Of a stretch of 64,000 nt of DNA, positions 8,268-17,084 are shown piece by piece. The stretch spans positions 1 through 64,000 of the forward strand of contig DEFL01000049.1 in assembly GCA_002350845.1 (NCBI GenBank), given 5' to 3'. The notes under the pieces are model-generated. The model did not search any database. It worked only from the letters and a program-made list of their open reading frames with translations, and had not been told where the DNA came from. Numbering within the stretch: position 1 is the stretch's first letter; the number at the start of each line of letters is the position of its first letter. This DNA is from Christensenella sp. UBA2853 (GTDB lineage Bacteria > Bacillota > Clostridia > Christensenellales > Aristaeellaceae). A program made the translations under genes and the position numbers.

Positions 8268-9740
8268 ATGAGTCTGAATCCTTCACCTTTGGAAAGGGTA
8301 CGCGAATATGAACGGGAGAGAGCCAGCAAGCTCCCTGCTGATGAGCGGCCTCTGTTTCATCTGACCCCGCTGGTTGGGTGGATGAATGACCCGAATGGGT
8401 TCTGCTATTACAAAGGACAGTATCATCTTTTTTATCAGTATCATCCGTTTTCCCGTCAGTGGGGACCGATGCACTGGGGACATGCAGTCTCGGATGATCT
8501 GCTGCACTGGACCTATATGCCCTGCGCGCTCGCTCCGGATACGGAAGCCGATGCAGGCGGATGCTTTTCCGGAAGTGCTGTGCCTCTGAAGGACGGTCGT
8601 CTGATGCTGTGTTACACCGGTGTACAGCCGGCAGGCACATTCCGCAGGGAGACCCAGGCGCAGTGCGTTGCCTTTGGCGATGGAACAGACTTTGAGAAGA
8701 GTCTTCTCAATCCTGTGATCCGTCATGCCCACCTCCCGGTGGGATACAGTGCCTTTGACTTCCGGGATCCCAAGGCCTGGATGGCCGAGGACGGTACCTT
8801 CCGCATGGTGGTCGGGAACCGGCATGAGGAGCGTCAGGGAACCATTCTCTACCTTTCCAGCAAGGATGGTCTCGATTGGAATTTTGTGGGTGAGATCGAT
8901 GCTTCCTGCTCGGAGTACGGCAGAATGTGGGAATGCCCGGATTTCTTTGCAATCGACGGCAAACAGGTTCTGATTGTCAGCCCGCAGGAAATGCACGCAC
9001 GCGAGGAATTTCATGCGGGATACGGCACGGTCGCCATCCTGGGACAGTTTGACGAAAAAGAATGCGTCTTCACGAGGGAAAGCATTCAGCCGGTTGATCA
9101 CGGCCTGACTTTTTATGCGCCGCAGACGACCCTGGCCCCTGACGGCCGGAGAATCATGATCGGCTGGATGGATAACTGGGAGACCTGCAAAGAGGCACCG
9201 CGCCGCCATCCGTGGTATGCGCAGATGAGCATGCCGCGTGAAGTGTTCATTCGAAATGGCCGTCTCATGCAGGTTCCGGTTCGTGAGATTCAAGGCCTCT
9301 GGAAGGATACAGTGAACCATGAAAAGGTCACGGTGAAAGAAGAAACCTCTCTGGAAGGCGTACATGGAAGAATGCTCGACATGACGGTTACGCTGTATCC
9401 TTCGCAGTCGGGATGCCGCAGATTTACCCTGCATGTTGCAAAAGACAGGGAGCATTATATTCAGATCCTGTGCAATCTGGCCCGCGGTGAGCTCGTGTTC
9501 GATCGAAGCCACGGCGGCTCTCACCGTGATATTGCCCATACGCGGCATGTCAGGGCGGAAGTACAGGATGGAAAACTGACGCTGAGAATCCTCATGGACA
9601 GGGAAAGTGTTGAGCTGTTTATCAACAATGGTGAACGTGTGGTGACTTCTCTGATTCCTACGCCCATTGAATCAGACGGAGTGACGTTTGCTGCCGATGC
9701 GCCGATTGAAATGTCAGTGGAGGCGCATCACCTGGGATAA
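8268..9740 (+). CDS. GH32 sucrose/fructan hydrolase, cytoplasmic (ScrB/SacA-like)
   Basis: A 490-residue glycoside hydrolase family 32 enzyme that releases fructose from sucrose, sucrose 6-phosphate or fructo-oligosaccharides. The nucleophile is D41 in WMNDPNG, the transition-state stabiliser D167 in FRDP, and the acid/base E222 in WECPDFF. A beta-sandwich domain follows, roughly residues 330-490. No signal peptide is present, so it works on imported sugar. The ATG at 8268 has AGGAGG about 6 bases upstream. With an ABC importer rather than a PTS in the locus, unphosphorylated oligosaccharides are the likelier substrate. Confidence 0.9.
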   Translation: MSLNPSPLERVREYERERASKLPADERPLFHLTPLVGWMNDPNGFCYYKGQYHLFYQYHPFSRQWGPMHWGHAVSDDLLHWTYMPCALAPDTEADAGGCFSGSAVPLKDGRLMLCYTGVQPAGTFRRETQAQCVAFGDGTDFEKSLLNPVIRHAHLPVGYSAFDFRDPKAWMAEDGTFRMVVGNRHEERQGTILYLSSKDGLDWNFVGEIDASCSEYGRMWECPDFFAIDGKQVLIVSPQEMHAREEFHAGYGTVAILGQFDEKECVFTRESIQPVDHGLTFYAPQTTLAPDGRRIMIGWMDNWETCKEAPRRHPWYAQMSMPREVFIRNGRLMQVPVREIQGLWKDTVNHEKVTVKEETSLEGVHGRMLDMTVTLYPSQSGCRRFTLHVAKDREHYIQILCNLARGELVFDRSHGGSHRDIAHTRHVRAEVQDGKLTLRILMDRESVELFINNGERVVTSLIPTPIESDGVTFAADAPIEMSVEAHHLG

Positions 9741-9751
9741 AGGAGAGCGCT

Positions 9752-12100
9752 ATGAAAAAGAACTGTTTTATTGTAACGCTTGCTCTGTGTATCCTTATTG
9801 GCTCTCTGGCACTTGCGGAAGCAGGAACGGAGGACATCCTGTATCTTTCCTTTGACGAAGGCAGCGGGTCCACGATTGCGGACCGAAGCGGAAGTCTTCC
9901 GGAGGAACTGGTTCAGTATCAGTATCTGGCCCCTGTCTATACAGAGCCGATGGATCCGCAGTGGAGAACCGTTGGCGTCGAGAACGGATCACTTCTGTTT
10001 GACGGATGCTCGACGTATATCGCATATGATTCGGACAAGATCAGCCTGTCCGGGAGTGCACTGACGATCAGCGTATGGGTTGCACCGCGTGCGTTTGAAT
10101 GGGATGACCCCAATGCGGCTGAAAACGGAAATGCCCATCTGACAGCCATCGTGTCGCAGTATTACAAGGACGCATCGCAGGGCGTTCTTCTCGGATATCA
10201 GCGCTTTGGAAGACTCTGCTTTGAAGCTGGCAGCGGAGAAAACTGGTACACGCTCTGGGCAGATGACGAACGTCTGTCAAGAAACGCATGGAATCATGTG
10301 GCCGCTGTATTTGACGGGGATGCGGGCAGAATGACGCTGTATCTCAATGGCCGGGAAGCGGTCTCTCAGGAAATACCGCAGGGCGTACAGATTCAGCCTG
10401 CATCCAATGAACGGCTGCTGATCGGGAAAAATGCGTACGGGGAGCAGATCGGCGCAGGAGCGTACCAGATGTTTTCCGGCCTGATGGATGAGCTCCATGT
10501 GTTTCCGTCCGCTCTGAGTCCGGAGGAGATTGCCGCGCTCGCGGATGTGCCGGTCGCGACGATTGCACAGGAAGATATCGGACTCGAAAACATACTGACC
10601 GGTGATATCTACAAGACACAGTATCATGGGGGTCCCTATCAGCACTGGATGAATGAGCCGCATGCACCTGTCTATTACAATGGCATGTATCATTTGTTTT
10701 TTCAGAGCAATTCCATCGGTACCTACTGGAGGAATATCTGCTGGGGGCACCTGGTGAGCACAGACACGGTGCACTGGCGCCCGGTTATTGACGCGATCGT
10801 TCCGACTGAAAACACAGTGGTGCCAGACGGTGTATGGTCCGGCTGTGCAGCGCTGGACAGAAATGGCGTGCCGGTCCTGTTTTTCACGGCCGGAAATGAC
10901 AGTTTCCGAAAAGACGGTCTGATTTCCAATCAGAATATCGGAACCGCCTATCCTGCAGACCTTTCAGATCCTGAACTCAGGGAATGGGTGATCAGCGATG
11001 CGCTTGCGATTGCCCAGCAGCCGGGACAGGGACGGCCTGGAGAGTTCCGGGATCCGCATATCTGGAAGGAAGATGAAAAGTGGTATATGCTGATCTGCTC
11101 AGGCAGTGCAGAAACATCAGGCGGTACGGCTCTTTTGTATGTGACAGACACACTGGAAGTCAAGCCTGACGGGACGATCGACATGGCTTGGGAGTACAGG
11201 GGGCCTGTCTATGAAATGGAAAACCAGCCGGTCACCTATGGTACCAGCTGGGAACTGCCGATTCTCATGCCGCTTTCCAATGAAGAGGGAACCATCACAA
11301 AATATGCATTCTTTTTCTCTCCGGCACCTGCAGGCACAGCGGACAATAAGGTCTATTACTTCATCGGTGAATTTGACCGGGAAAATGGCCGGTTTATGCC
11401 GGATGAAACCATGCAGGGGATCCCGCGTATTCTGGACTTTGGCAGCAATGTGTTTACCGGCCCCAGTGTGCTGCTGGATCCGGTGACGGGCAGGGTGTGC
11501 ATGTTCTCCATTATGCAGGACCAGCGCACTGGACCTGAGGAAGGTGCAGCCGGGTGGGCACACTGTGTGGGACTGACCAGGAATCTGTTCCTGAATGAAG
11601 AGGGAACCGATGTCTGTGTTGTGCCGGACCCGCGCGTGTATGATCTGCTTAGTGAGGAACTTCTTTCCCTGGAAAATATCGGCATGGAGGAAGCCAATCA
11701 GGCACTTCAGGCTGTCACGGGTGATCTTCTGTATGTCAGGGCTGTCGTAAAGCCGATCGAATGCCAGTCTTTCGGTATGACCTGCAAAGCGGGAGGAAGA
11801 AGAAACCAGACCACCTTTACGTACTATGCTGACAGAGGCACGATGGACGGGTTTACGAGCAACCGGGGAAAAGCTGCTGCAGTCAGTGTGACAGAAGGCA
11901 GTGTTCCGCTGAAAGACGGGAAACTGACGATGGAACTGTTCATTGACAGATCCCTTGTGGAGGGATTCTTTAACAGGGATAAATCGATCAGTGTGCGGTC
12001 TTACGCCGAACCTTCATGTCAGCAGATCCAGCTGTTTGCAGACAATGAGCTGCAAATTGAGTCGCTTCAGGTTTATACGGTTTCTTCCATCTATGAGTAA
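9752..12100 (+). CDS. Secreted LamG-GH32 fructan hydrolase with a Glu at the nucleophile position
   Basis: A 782-residue exported enzyme. Residues 1-22 are a signal peptide (cleavage near LALA-EA), about 26-260 a LamG/concanavalin-like domain (YLSFDEGSGSTIADRSG, WNHVAAVFDG), and about 290-780 a GH32 propeller plus sandwich. It should cut levan or inulin outside the cell for the ABC importer. The nucleophile motif reads WMNEPHA with E302 instead of Asp; the stabiliser D434 (FRDP) and acid/base E501 (WELP) are kept. No cell-wall anchor is seen. It follows the cytoplasmic GH32 by 11 bases. Confidence 0.85.
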   Translation: MKKNCFIVTLALCILIGSLALAEAGTEDILYLSFDEGSGSTIADRSGSLPEELVQYQYLAPVYTEPMDPQWRTVGVENGSLLFDGCSTYIAYDSDKISLSGSALTISVWVAPRAFEWDDPNAAENGNAHLTAIVSQYYKDASQGVLLGYQRFGRLCFEAGSGENWYTLWADDERLSRNAWNHVAAVFDGDAGRMTLYLNGREAVSQEIPQGVQIQPASNERLLIGKNAYGEQIGAGAYQMFSGLMDELHVFPSALSPEEIAALADVPVATIAQEDIGLENILTGDIYKTQYHGGPYQHWMNEPHAPVYYNGMYHLFFQSNSIGTYWRNICWGHLVSTDTVHWRPVIDAIVPTENTVVPDGVWSGCAALDRNGVPVLFFTAGNDSFRKDGLISNQNIGTAYPADLSDPELREWVISDALAIAQQPGQGRPGEFRDPHIWKEDEKWYMLICSGSAETSGGTALLYVTDTLEVKPDGTIDMAWEYRGPVYEMENQPVTYGTSWELPILMPLSNEEGTITKYAFFFSPAPAGTADNKVYYFIGEFDRENGRFMPDETMQGIPRILDFGSNVFTGPSVLLDPVTGRVCMFSIMQDQRTGPEEGAAGWAHCVGLTRNLFLNEEGTDVCVVPDPRVYDLLSEELLSLENIGMEEANQALQAVTGDLLYVRAVVKPIECQSFGMTCKAGGRRNQTTFTYYADRGTMDGFTSNRGKAAAVSVTEGSVPLKDGKLTMELFIDRSLVEGFFNRDKSISVRSYAEPSCQQIQLFADNELQIESLQVYTVSSIYE

Positions 12101-12107
12101 GATCCAT

Positions 12108-12140
12108 GAGGGGGCTTCCAATGGGAAGCTCTCCTTTTTT
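12108..12140 (+). terminator. Terminator of the fructan operon
   Basis: GGGGGCTTCC pairs with GGGAAGCTCTCC across a short loop and is followed by a run of six or more T, just after the GH32 stop codon. Confidence 0.8.
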
Positions 12141-12289
12141 ATTTACATGGAGCTGGTCTAATGGTTGCCATGCAGGACATAGGCTATTGACAAGATCCCT
12201 GACTTGAGCTTTACTGATAGGGATGAAAAGAATCAACACGGCTGGAAAATGCATTTTACGGCTGTTGAATGAACAGGAGTATTTTCTTC

Positions 12290-14479
12290 ATGGGAAAGAC
12301 ATTGGTTCTGGCAGAAAAACCTTCAGTAGGAAAAGAACTGGCGAGGGTTTTGGGCTGCCATCAGGGTGGAAATGGATATCTGGAAGGACCGCGCTATGTG
12401 GTGACATGGGCGCTTGGGCATCTTGTGACCCTGGCGGATCCGGAAGCGTATGAGAAGGCGTGGCAGAAATGGGATATGGACACACTGCCGATGCTTCCTC
12501 AGAATATGAAGCTGGTCGTGATCCCGGAATCAGCCAAACAGTTCAAGATTGTTCAAAGTCAGATGAAACGCAATGATATTTCGGAACTCGTCATTGCCAC
12601 TGACGCGGGACGTGAAGGCGAACTGGTCGCACGATGGATCATGCAGAAAGCCGGCTGGAACAGGCCGACCATGCGGCTGTGGATTTCTTCGCAGACGGAC
12701 CGCGCGATCAGGGACGGGTTTGCCCATCTGAGACCTGCCCGTGAATATGATGCTTTATACCGTTCGGCGCAGGCGCGTTCTGAAGCAGACTGGCTGGTTG
12801 GGCTGAATGTGACAAGAGCCCTGACCTGCAGACACAATGCCCAGCTCTCCGCCGGCAGGGTGCAGACCCCGACACTGGCATTAATCACACAGCGTGAAGA
12901 GGAAATCCGGTCTTTCCGTCCGCGGGATTTCTGGACCATCCGCCTGAAGATCGGCGGGTTCAGCGTGCTTTGGAAGGACAGCAGGGGACAGTCCAGGATT
13001 TTTGATGAAAACCAGGCGCGCACACTGGCAAAGTCTTTCGAAGGCAGGCAGGGTGTCATCACGCAGGTCAACAAACAGTACAAACAGGTGCCGCCGCCTC
13101 CGGCGTATGACCTGACGGAACTGCAGAGAGACGCAAACAGGAAATATGCATATTCTGCCAAGGAAACGCTGAATCTGATGCAGTCTCTGTATGAACGGCA
13201 CAAGCTGCTGACCTATCCCCGGACCGATTCAAGATATATCTCGGATGATGTGGTTCCTACACTGCCTGAGCGGCTCCGGAGCGTCATGGTCGGAGAATAT
13301 GCAGACCTCGCGCGTCAGATCATCAGAACAAAACCTTTGCAGACACGCTATCTCGTCAACAATGCGAAGGTGACAGACCATCACGCGATTATTCCCACAG
13401 AAGAACAGCCTGAACTGTGGAGGCTTTCCGGACCGGAGAAAAACATCTATGATCTTGTGGTCCGTAGATTCCTTGCCGTTCTTCTTCCACCGCATACGTA
13501 TGAGGAGATCAGTCTGACCGTTCAGGTGGATGGACAGCAGTTTACGGCCAAAGGAAAAGCCGTCAGGGATCAGGGCTGGAAAGCTGCCTATGATCAGAGC
13601 TACGCGATGGATGAGGATGAGGGAGAAGAAACCGACCGTCAGAATCTTCCGCAGCTTACGCGCGGGCAGAGGCTGCCGGTGGAAACAGTCCAGGTTGTCC
13701 CCGGAAAAACCACACCTCCGGCAAGATATACGGAGGCTACGCTGCTCACCGCGATGGAACATCCTCAGGTGGAGGACAAGGCGATGGCGCAGACACTTGC
13801 GCAGACAAGCGGACTGGGCACTCCGGCTACGCGTGCGGATATCATTGAAAAACTGTTTTCAAGTTTTTATATTGAGCGAAGGGGAAAAGAACTGGTACCG
13901 ACAGCCAAAGGGCTTCAGCTGGTCAAACTGGTACCGGAAGAACTCCGGTCTGCGGTACTGACGGCAAAGTGGGAAGACCGACTGGCCGCCATTGCCCAGG
14001 GAAAAAGCTCAGACCGCGGTTTTGTCGGGGAAATGCGTCAGTTTGCCTCAAGACTGGTGGATGAGGTCAAAACAAGCAGTAAAACCTATACGCATGAGAA
14101 TATGACGCGGACACCGTGCCCGGATTGCGGGAAAAACCTTCTGCGGGTGAAGACAAAAAATGGAGGGGAAATGCTGGTCTGTCCGGACCGGGAGTGCGGT
14201 TATCGCAGGAGCACGCTGCAGATTACCAATGCGCGCTGTCCCAACTGCCACAAGAAACTTGAGCTGCGCGGTGAAGGCGAAAAGCAGATGTTCGCCTGCG
14301 TGTGCGGATACCGGGAAAAGATGTCTGCCTTCAAGGAAAGACGGGCTCAGTCGTCCGGCAACAAGAACGATGTGCGCAATTATCTTGCACGGCAGGAAGG
14401 AAGCGGACAGCCGAAGAATACGCCCATGGCGGAACAGCTGGCCAAATGGCTGGAAAACAACCAGTCCCAAGGCAAATGA
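12290..14479 (+). CDS. topB: DNA topoisomerase III
   Basis: A 729-residue type IA topoisomerase that decatenates and relaxes negatively supercoiled DNA. The N-terminal TOPRIM domain opens with LVLAEKPSVGKELARVLG and carries TDAGREGE. The catalytic tyrosine is Y309 in LLTYPRTDSRY. Two C-terminal zinc ribbons are visible (CPDCGKN...CPDREC and CPNCHKK...CVCGY), a common tail in Firmicutes TopB. The ATG at 12290 is preferred, with CAGGAG upstream; an in-frame ATG at 12269 has none. It stands alone between two terminators. Confidence 0.93.
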   Translation: MGKTLVLAEKPSVGKELARVLGCHQGGNGYLEGPRYVVTWALGHLVTLADPEAYEKAWQKWDMDTLPMLPQNMKLVVIPESAKQFKIVQSQMKRNDISELVIATDAGREGELVARWIMQKAGWNRPTMRLWISSQTDRAIRDGFAHLRPAREYDALYRSAQARSEADWLVGLNVTRALTCRHNAQLSAGRVQTPTLALITQREEEIRSFRPRDFWTIRLKIGGFSVLWKDSRGQSRIFDENQARTLAKSFEGRQGVITQVNKQYKQVPPPPAYDLTELQRDANRKYAYSAKETLNLMQSLYERHKLLTYPRTDSRYISDDVVPTLPERLRSVMVGEYADLARQIIRTKPLQTRYLVNNAKVTDHHAIIPTEEQPELWRLSGPEKNIYDLVVRRFLAVLLPPHTYEEISLTVQVDGQQFTAKGKAVRDQGWKAAYDQSYAMDEDEGEETDRQNLPQLTRGQRLPVETVQVVPGKTTPPARYTEATLLTAMEHPQVEDKAMAQTLAQTSGLGTPATRADIIEKLFSSFYIERRGKELVPTAKGLQLVKLVPEELRSAVLTAKWEDRLAAIAQGKSSDRGFVGEMRQFASRLVDEVKTSSKTYTHENMTRTPCPDCGKNLLRVKTKNGGEMLVCPDRECGYRRSTLQITNARCPNCHKKLELRGEGEKQMFACVCGYREKMSAFKERRAQSSGNKNDVRNYLARQEGSGQPKNTPMAEQLAKWLENNQSQGK

Positions 14480-14518
14480 AGGTCGAAATGCTTTTTCTGA
14501 AGCTGTGCCGTGATCAAA

Positions 14519-14552
14519 CATGCCTGCCCGGATGAACGGGCAGGCACGTTTT
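14519..14552 (+). terminator. topB terminator
   Basis: Ten-base perfect stem TGCCTGCCCG (14521-14530) with CGGGCAGGCA (14537-14546), loop GATGAA, followed by CGTTTT. Confidence 0.85.
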
Positions 14553-14680
14553 GCAGGCAATGGTCGGTATGAATCGACAGACTTGATAAAAACAATGGCG
14601 GCAGTCGTGCAGTCCATTGAAGAAGGCAGTCTTTTTCACTGCATGCAGGAACCGATGGTTCGGAAAGAAGGGAGAACGGA

Positions 14681-15280
14681 TTGAACTTATATCTCATTCG
14701 TCATGGTGAAACCAGCCTCAACAGGGAGAAAAGACTTCAGGGCAGAAGCAATGAACCGCTGAGTGATACAGGAATCGGACAGGCAGAAAAAGTGCGGTCA
14801 TTTTTTGAGAAACAGGCGGTCCGTTTTGACTGCGTATTCTCAAGTCCGCTGCTTCGGGCACGGCAGACAGCGGAAATCGTCACCGGATGCACCGGCATCA
14901 TGCTCGACGAGCGGCTTCTCGAAATGGATTATGGACCCTATGAGGGAATGAGCCTTGAGCATCCGCTCCCTGAAGTGGCGCATTTCTTTCAGGATTTTGT
15001 TCATCATCCTGCACCGGAGGGCATGGAAAGCCTCGGAAAAGTGACCGAACGGATGCGAAGCTTTCTTGAAGAAATAAAAGCATGCGATGCACAGAATATT
15101 CTGGTGGCAACGCATGCGATCGCACTCAAGGGTGCCCTTGAAGCTCTCTCCCCGAGCCAGGAAGGTGCCTGGTGGTCGGTATACATCAGTCCATGTGCTG
15201 TCTATCACACGGTCTGTTCGAATCAGAACTATTCTGAACCGCTCCGGGTTTTCTCACTTTCCCGTGCGGCGGGTGTATGA
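14681..15280 (+). CDS. Histidine phosphatase family protein (phosphoglycerate-mutase-like)
   Basis: A 199-residue member of the histidine phosphatase superfamily. The phospho-accepting H8 lies in LIRHGETSLN, followed by GRSNEPLS and LSDTGIGQAEK. A second catalytic histidine is in VATHAIALKG. Members include CobC, phosphatases and cofactor-dependent mutases, and the substrate cannot be told here. The start is TTG at 14681, with AGAAGGGAG 6 bases upstream and no competing ATG. It is a single-gene unit ending at a terminator shared with the next, convergent gene. Confidence 0.85.
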   Translation: MNLYLIRHGETSLNREKRLQGRSNEPLSDTGIGQAEKVRSFFEKQAVRFDCVFSSPLLRARQTAEIVTGCTGIMLDERLLEMDYGPYEGMSLEHPLPEVAHFFQDFVHHPAPEGMESLGKVTERMRSFLEEIKACDAQNILVATHAIALKGALEALSPSQEGAWWSVYISPCAVYHTVCSNQNYSEPLRVFSLSRAAGV

Positions 15281-15325
15281 GTGCAGATGGCCAGGCCTCC
15301 TGTAGGTTTTTTCTGATAAAAATAG

Positions 15326-15360
15326 CGCATCTGAGTGTCAAAAAACATTCAGATGCGTTT
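15326..15360. terminator. Bidirectional terminator
   Basis: CGCATCTGA (15326-15334) pairs with TCAGATGCG (15349-15357), with T-rich sequence to the right and A-rich to the left, between two convergent genes. Confidence 0.8.
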
Positions 15361-15363
15361 TGA

Positions 15364-16113
15364 TTATGCGCGTGAAAGCTGCTTCGTCATCCAGTCCTTG
15401 ACAGCATCTGTCACCATGTCCAGATGCACATCATAGCAATGGGTGTCACCCGGAATCAGCACAAGACTGGCATTGTCGTACAGCCGGGCAGCTTCAATAC
15501 CGTACCTTACAGGGACTGCCTCATCTGCATCACCATGCACAATCAGGACCGGGCCTTTATAAGAAGCAATCGCGTTTTCCACATGAATGGTCTGTGCAAC
15601 ACGTACATAGTTGCCGCCCAGCGTCAGTCCTTTCCACGCATCCAGTTCATCCGGCACATGCTTAGGATCGAAGTGAATGCCCAGCAGTTCACCTTTTCTG
15701 GCCGATTCAGGGATCATCCAGGCCGGTGAGAGGGGAAGGATTCCCTTGATGACATCCTGTTCCATGGCAGCGGCTAGCATGACGGTCATACCGCCCTGAG
15801 AATGACCGCACAGATAGAGATCGCTGACATAATCAAGACTGCGTGCATAGTCAATGACTGCCATGGCGTTGTTGAGCCACTTGTACAGGTTGTGATCATG
15901 AAAGGCCCCATCGCTGTGTCCGTGACCATACATGTCGACACGCAGGGTTGCGCAGCCGACCTCACGCAGCGCTTCGGCAACGGCAAGAATATGCCGCTCG
16001 TCCATATGCCCGGTGAACCCGTGCATCACAATCACCATCGGCATCTTTGCGCCGTGCTTTTCCGGCAGCTCAATCTGAGCATTCAGTCGGATGCCGTCAT
16101 CCATAATAAACAT
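15364..16113 (-). CDS. Alpha/beta hydrolase, probable cinnamoyl (feruloyl) esterase
   Basis: A 249-residue cytoplasmic serine esterase. The nucleophile S105 is in GHSQGG, with D197 in HGDADEAVP and H225 in GDTHCYD. The oxyanion segment HGFTGH is at 31-36. Length and triad positions closely match the known Lactobacillus cinnamoyl esterases (S106-D197-H225), which release ferulic and related acids from plant-wall esters. That fits the nearby GH10 and GH3 enzymes, though other short-acyl esterases share the fold. AGGAGGAAC precedes the ATG, and the gene is the second of an operon, 11 bases after the phosphoesterase. Confidence 0.78.
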   Translation of the reverse strand: MFIMDDGIRLNAQIELPEKHGAKMPMVIVMHGFTGHMDERHILAVAEALREVGCATLRVDMYGHGHSDGAFHDHNLYKWLNNAMAVIDYARSLDYVSDLYLCGHSQGGMTVMLAAAMEQDVIKGILPLSPAWMIPESARKGELLGIHFDPKHVPDELDAWKGLTLGGNYVRVAQTIHVENAIASYKGPVLIVHGDADEAVPVRYGIEAARLYDNASLVLIPGDTHCYDVHLDMVTDAVKDWMTKQLSRA

Positions 16114-16124
16114 ATATGTTCCTC

Positions 16125-16871
16125 CTAGTCCAAGATTTTCATAGGATTCCAGCGGAGAAAATCTCCGGAGACCAGACTGTATTGGATGCCCCTGAATCGG
16201 CCCTGGATGCTGTCATGAAACCTCGTTTCCCCATGACAGTGTGCATAAATCACCTGCTCAGCACCATACTCTTCAGCCAGATCGGTAAACACGCTTCTTT
16301 TTTCCAGTATGCTGGTCGGCGGATAATGCAGGAACATGATGAATTTCCGGAAACCCGCATTTCTGGCTTCTTCAAAAGAGGTGCGAAGTCTCTGCGCTTC
16401 GCGTTCGACAAGCTTTTGTGCCTGCGCCTCTTTTTCTCTGTCCCAATCGAGAATGGCACCGCTGCGCGTGACATAGAACGGCCCTTCAAAGGTATATCCC
16501 TTGGTTCCCACCAGTGCATAGTCTTTGTAGGAATAGAACGTATTCTGGAGGAAGAAAAGCCGGTCTTCAAAGAGTGCGTTCAGCTGAGACGTTTTTTTGG
16601 CGTCCCAGAACATATCATGATTGCCTCTGAGGAGAATCTTGCGGCCCGGAAGAGAACAGATGTATTCCAGATCTTTTTCACATTCGTCCAGATGACGGCC
16701 CCAGGAATGATCGCCGACCAGCACAAGTGTATCGCTGGAATGAATCTGTTCAGAACAGATTTTGAAAAAGCGCTCTTCATGACCGCGCCAGACGGGGTCT
16801 GTGAGCTGTCCGGGTGCTTTGAGCTCTGCCTGGAAATGAAGATGCAAATCACCGATAGCATATAGACTCAT
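16125..16871 (-). CDS. Calcineurin-like metallophosphoesterase
   Basis: A 248-residue protein of the calcineurin-like phosphoesterase family. Metal-binding motifs appear in order as YAIGDLHLHF, GDHSWGRH, RGNHDMFW, LHYPP and YAHCHGE, all complete. The substrate is unknown; relatives include predicted phosphohydrolases and nucleases. The ATG at 16871 is chosen because GGAGGCAG lies just upstream. It is co-transcribed with the downstream esterase. Upstream, an extended -10 (TGATATAAT, 16953-16945 on the minus strand) may drive it. Confidence 0.8.
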   Translation of the reverse strand: MSLYAIGDLHLHFQAELKAPGQLTDPVWRGHEERFFKICSEQIHSSDTLVLVGDHSWGRHLDECEKDLEYICSLPGRKILLRGNHDMFWDAKKTSQLNALFEDRLFFLQNTFYSYKDYALVGTKGYTFEGPFYVTRSGAILDWDREKEAQAQKLVEREAQRLRTSFEEARNAGFRKFIMFLHYPPTSILEKRSVFTDLAEEYGAEQVIYAHCHGETRFHDSIQGRFRGIQYSLVSGDFLRWNPMKILD

Positions 16872-17003
16872 ACACTGCCTCCGAGCAGGGAATGCCAGAG
16901 AGAAGCAAAACATGGAAAGCGTTTTGACAGTCTGGCGATGGAAATTCATTATATCATATCGCTTATGGAACAGATAGAGTCAAAAGAGTGGTCTGAAAGA
17001 CAC

Positions 17004-17031
17004 TTGACTATATCGTTGATGGAAATATAAT
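17004..17031 (+). promoter_or_regulatory. Promoter of the second alpha/beta hydrolase
   Basis: TTGACT (17004-17009), 16-base spacer, TATAAT (17026-17031), about 55 bases before the ATG. Confidence 0.7.
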
Positions 17032-17084
17032 AAAGACAATACAATTTGGGGCTGCCCATCATAATCTGAAAAGAGGCTGTTTGC

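Noticed and set aside
8283..9548. Long open frame (421 codons) on the minus strand inside GH32
   Set aside because: It lies wholly opposite a clearly coding GH32 gene, has no ribosome site and no recognisable domain; it is a by-product of codon bias.
16914..16927. cre-like site GGAAAGCGTTTTGA near divergent promoters
   Set aside because: Two mismatches to the CcpA consensus at key positions, and it precedes genes with no clear carbon role; too weak to annotate.
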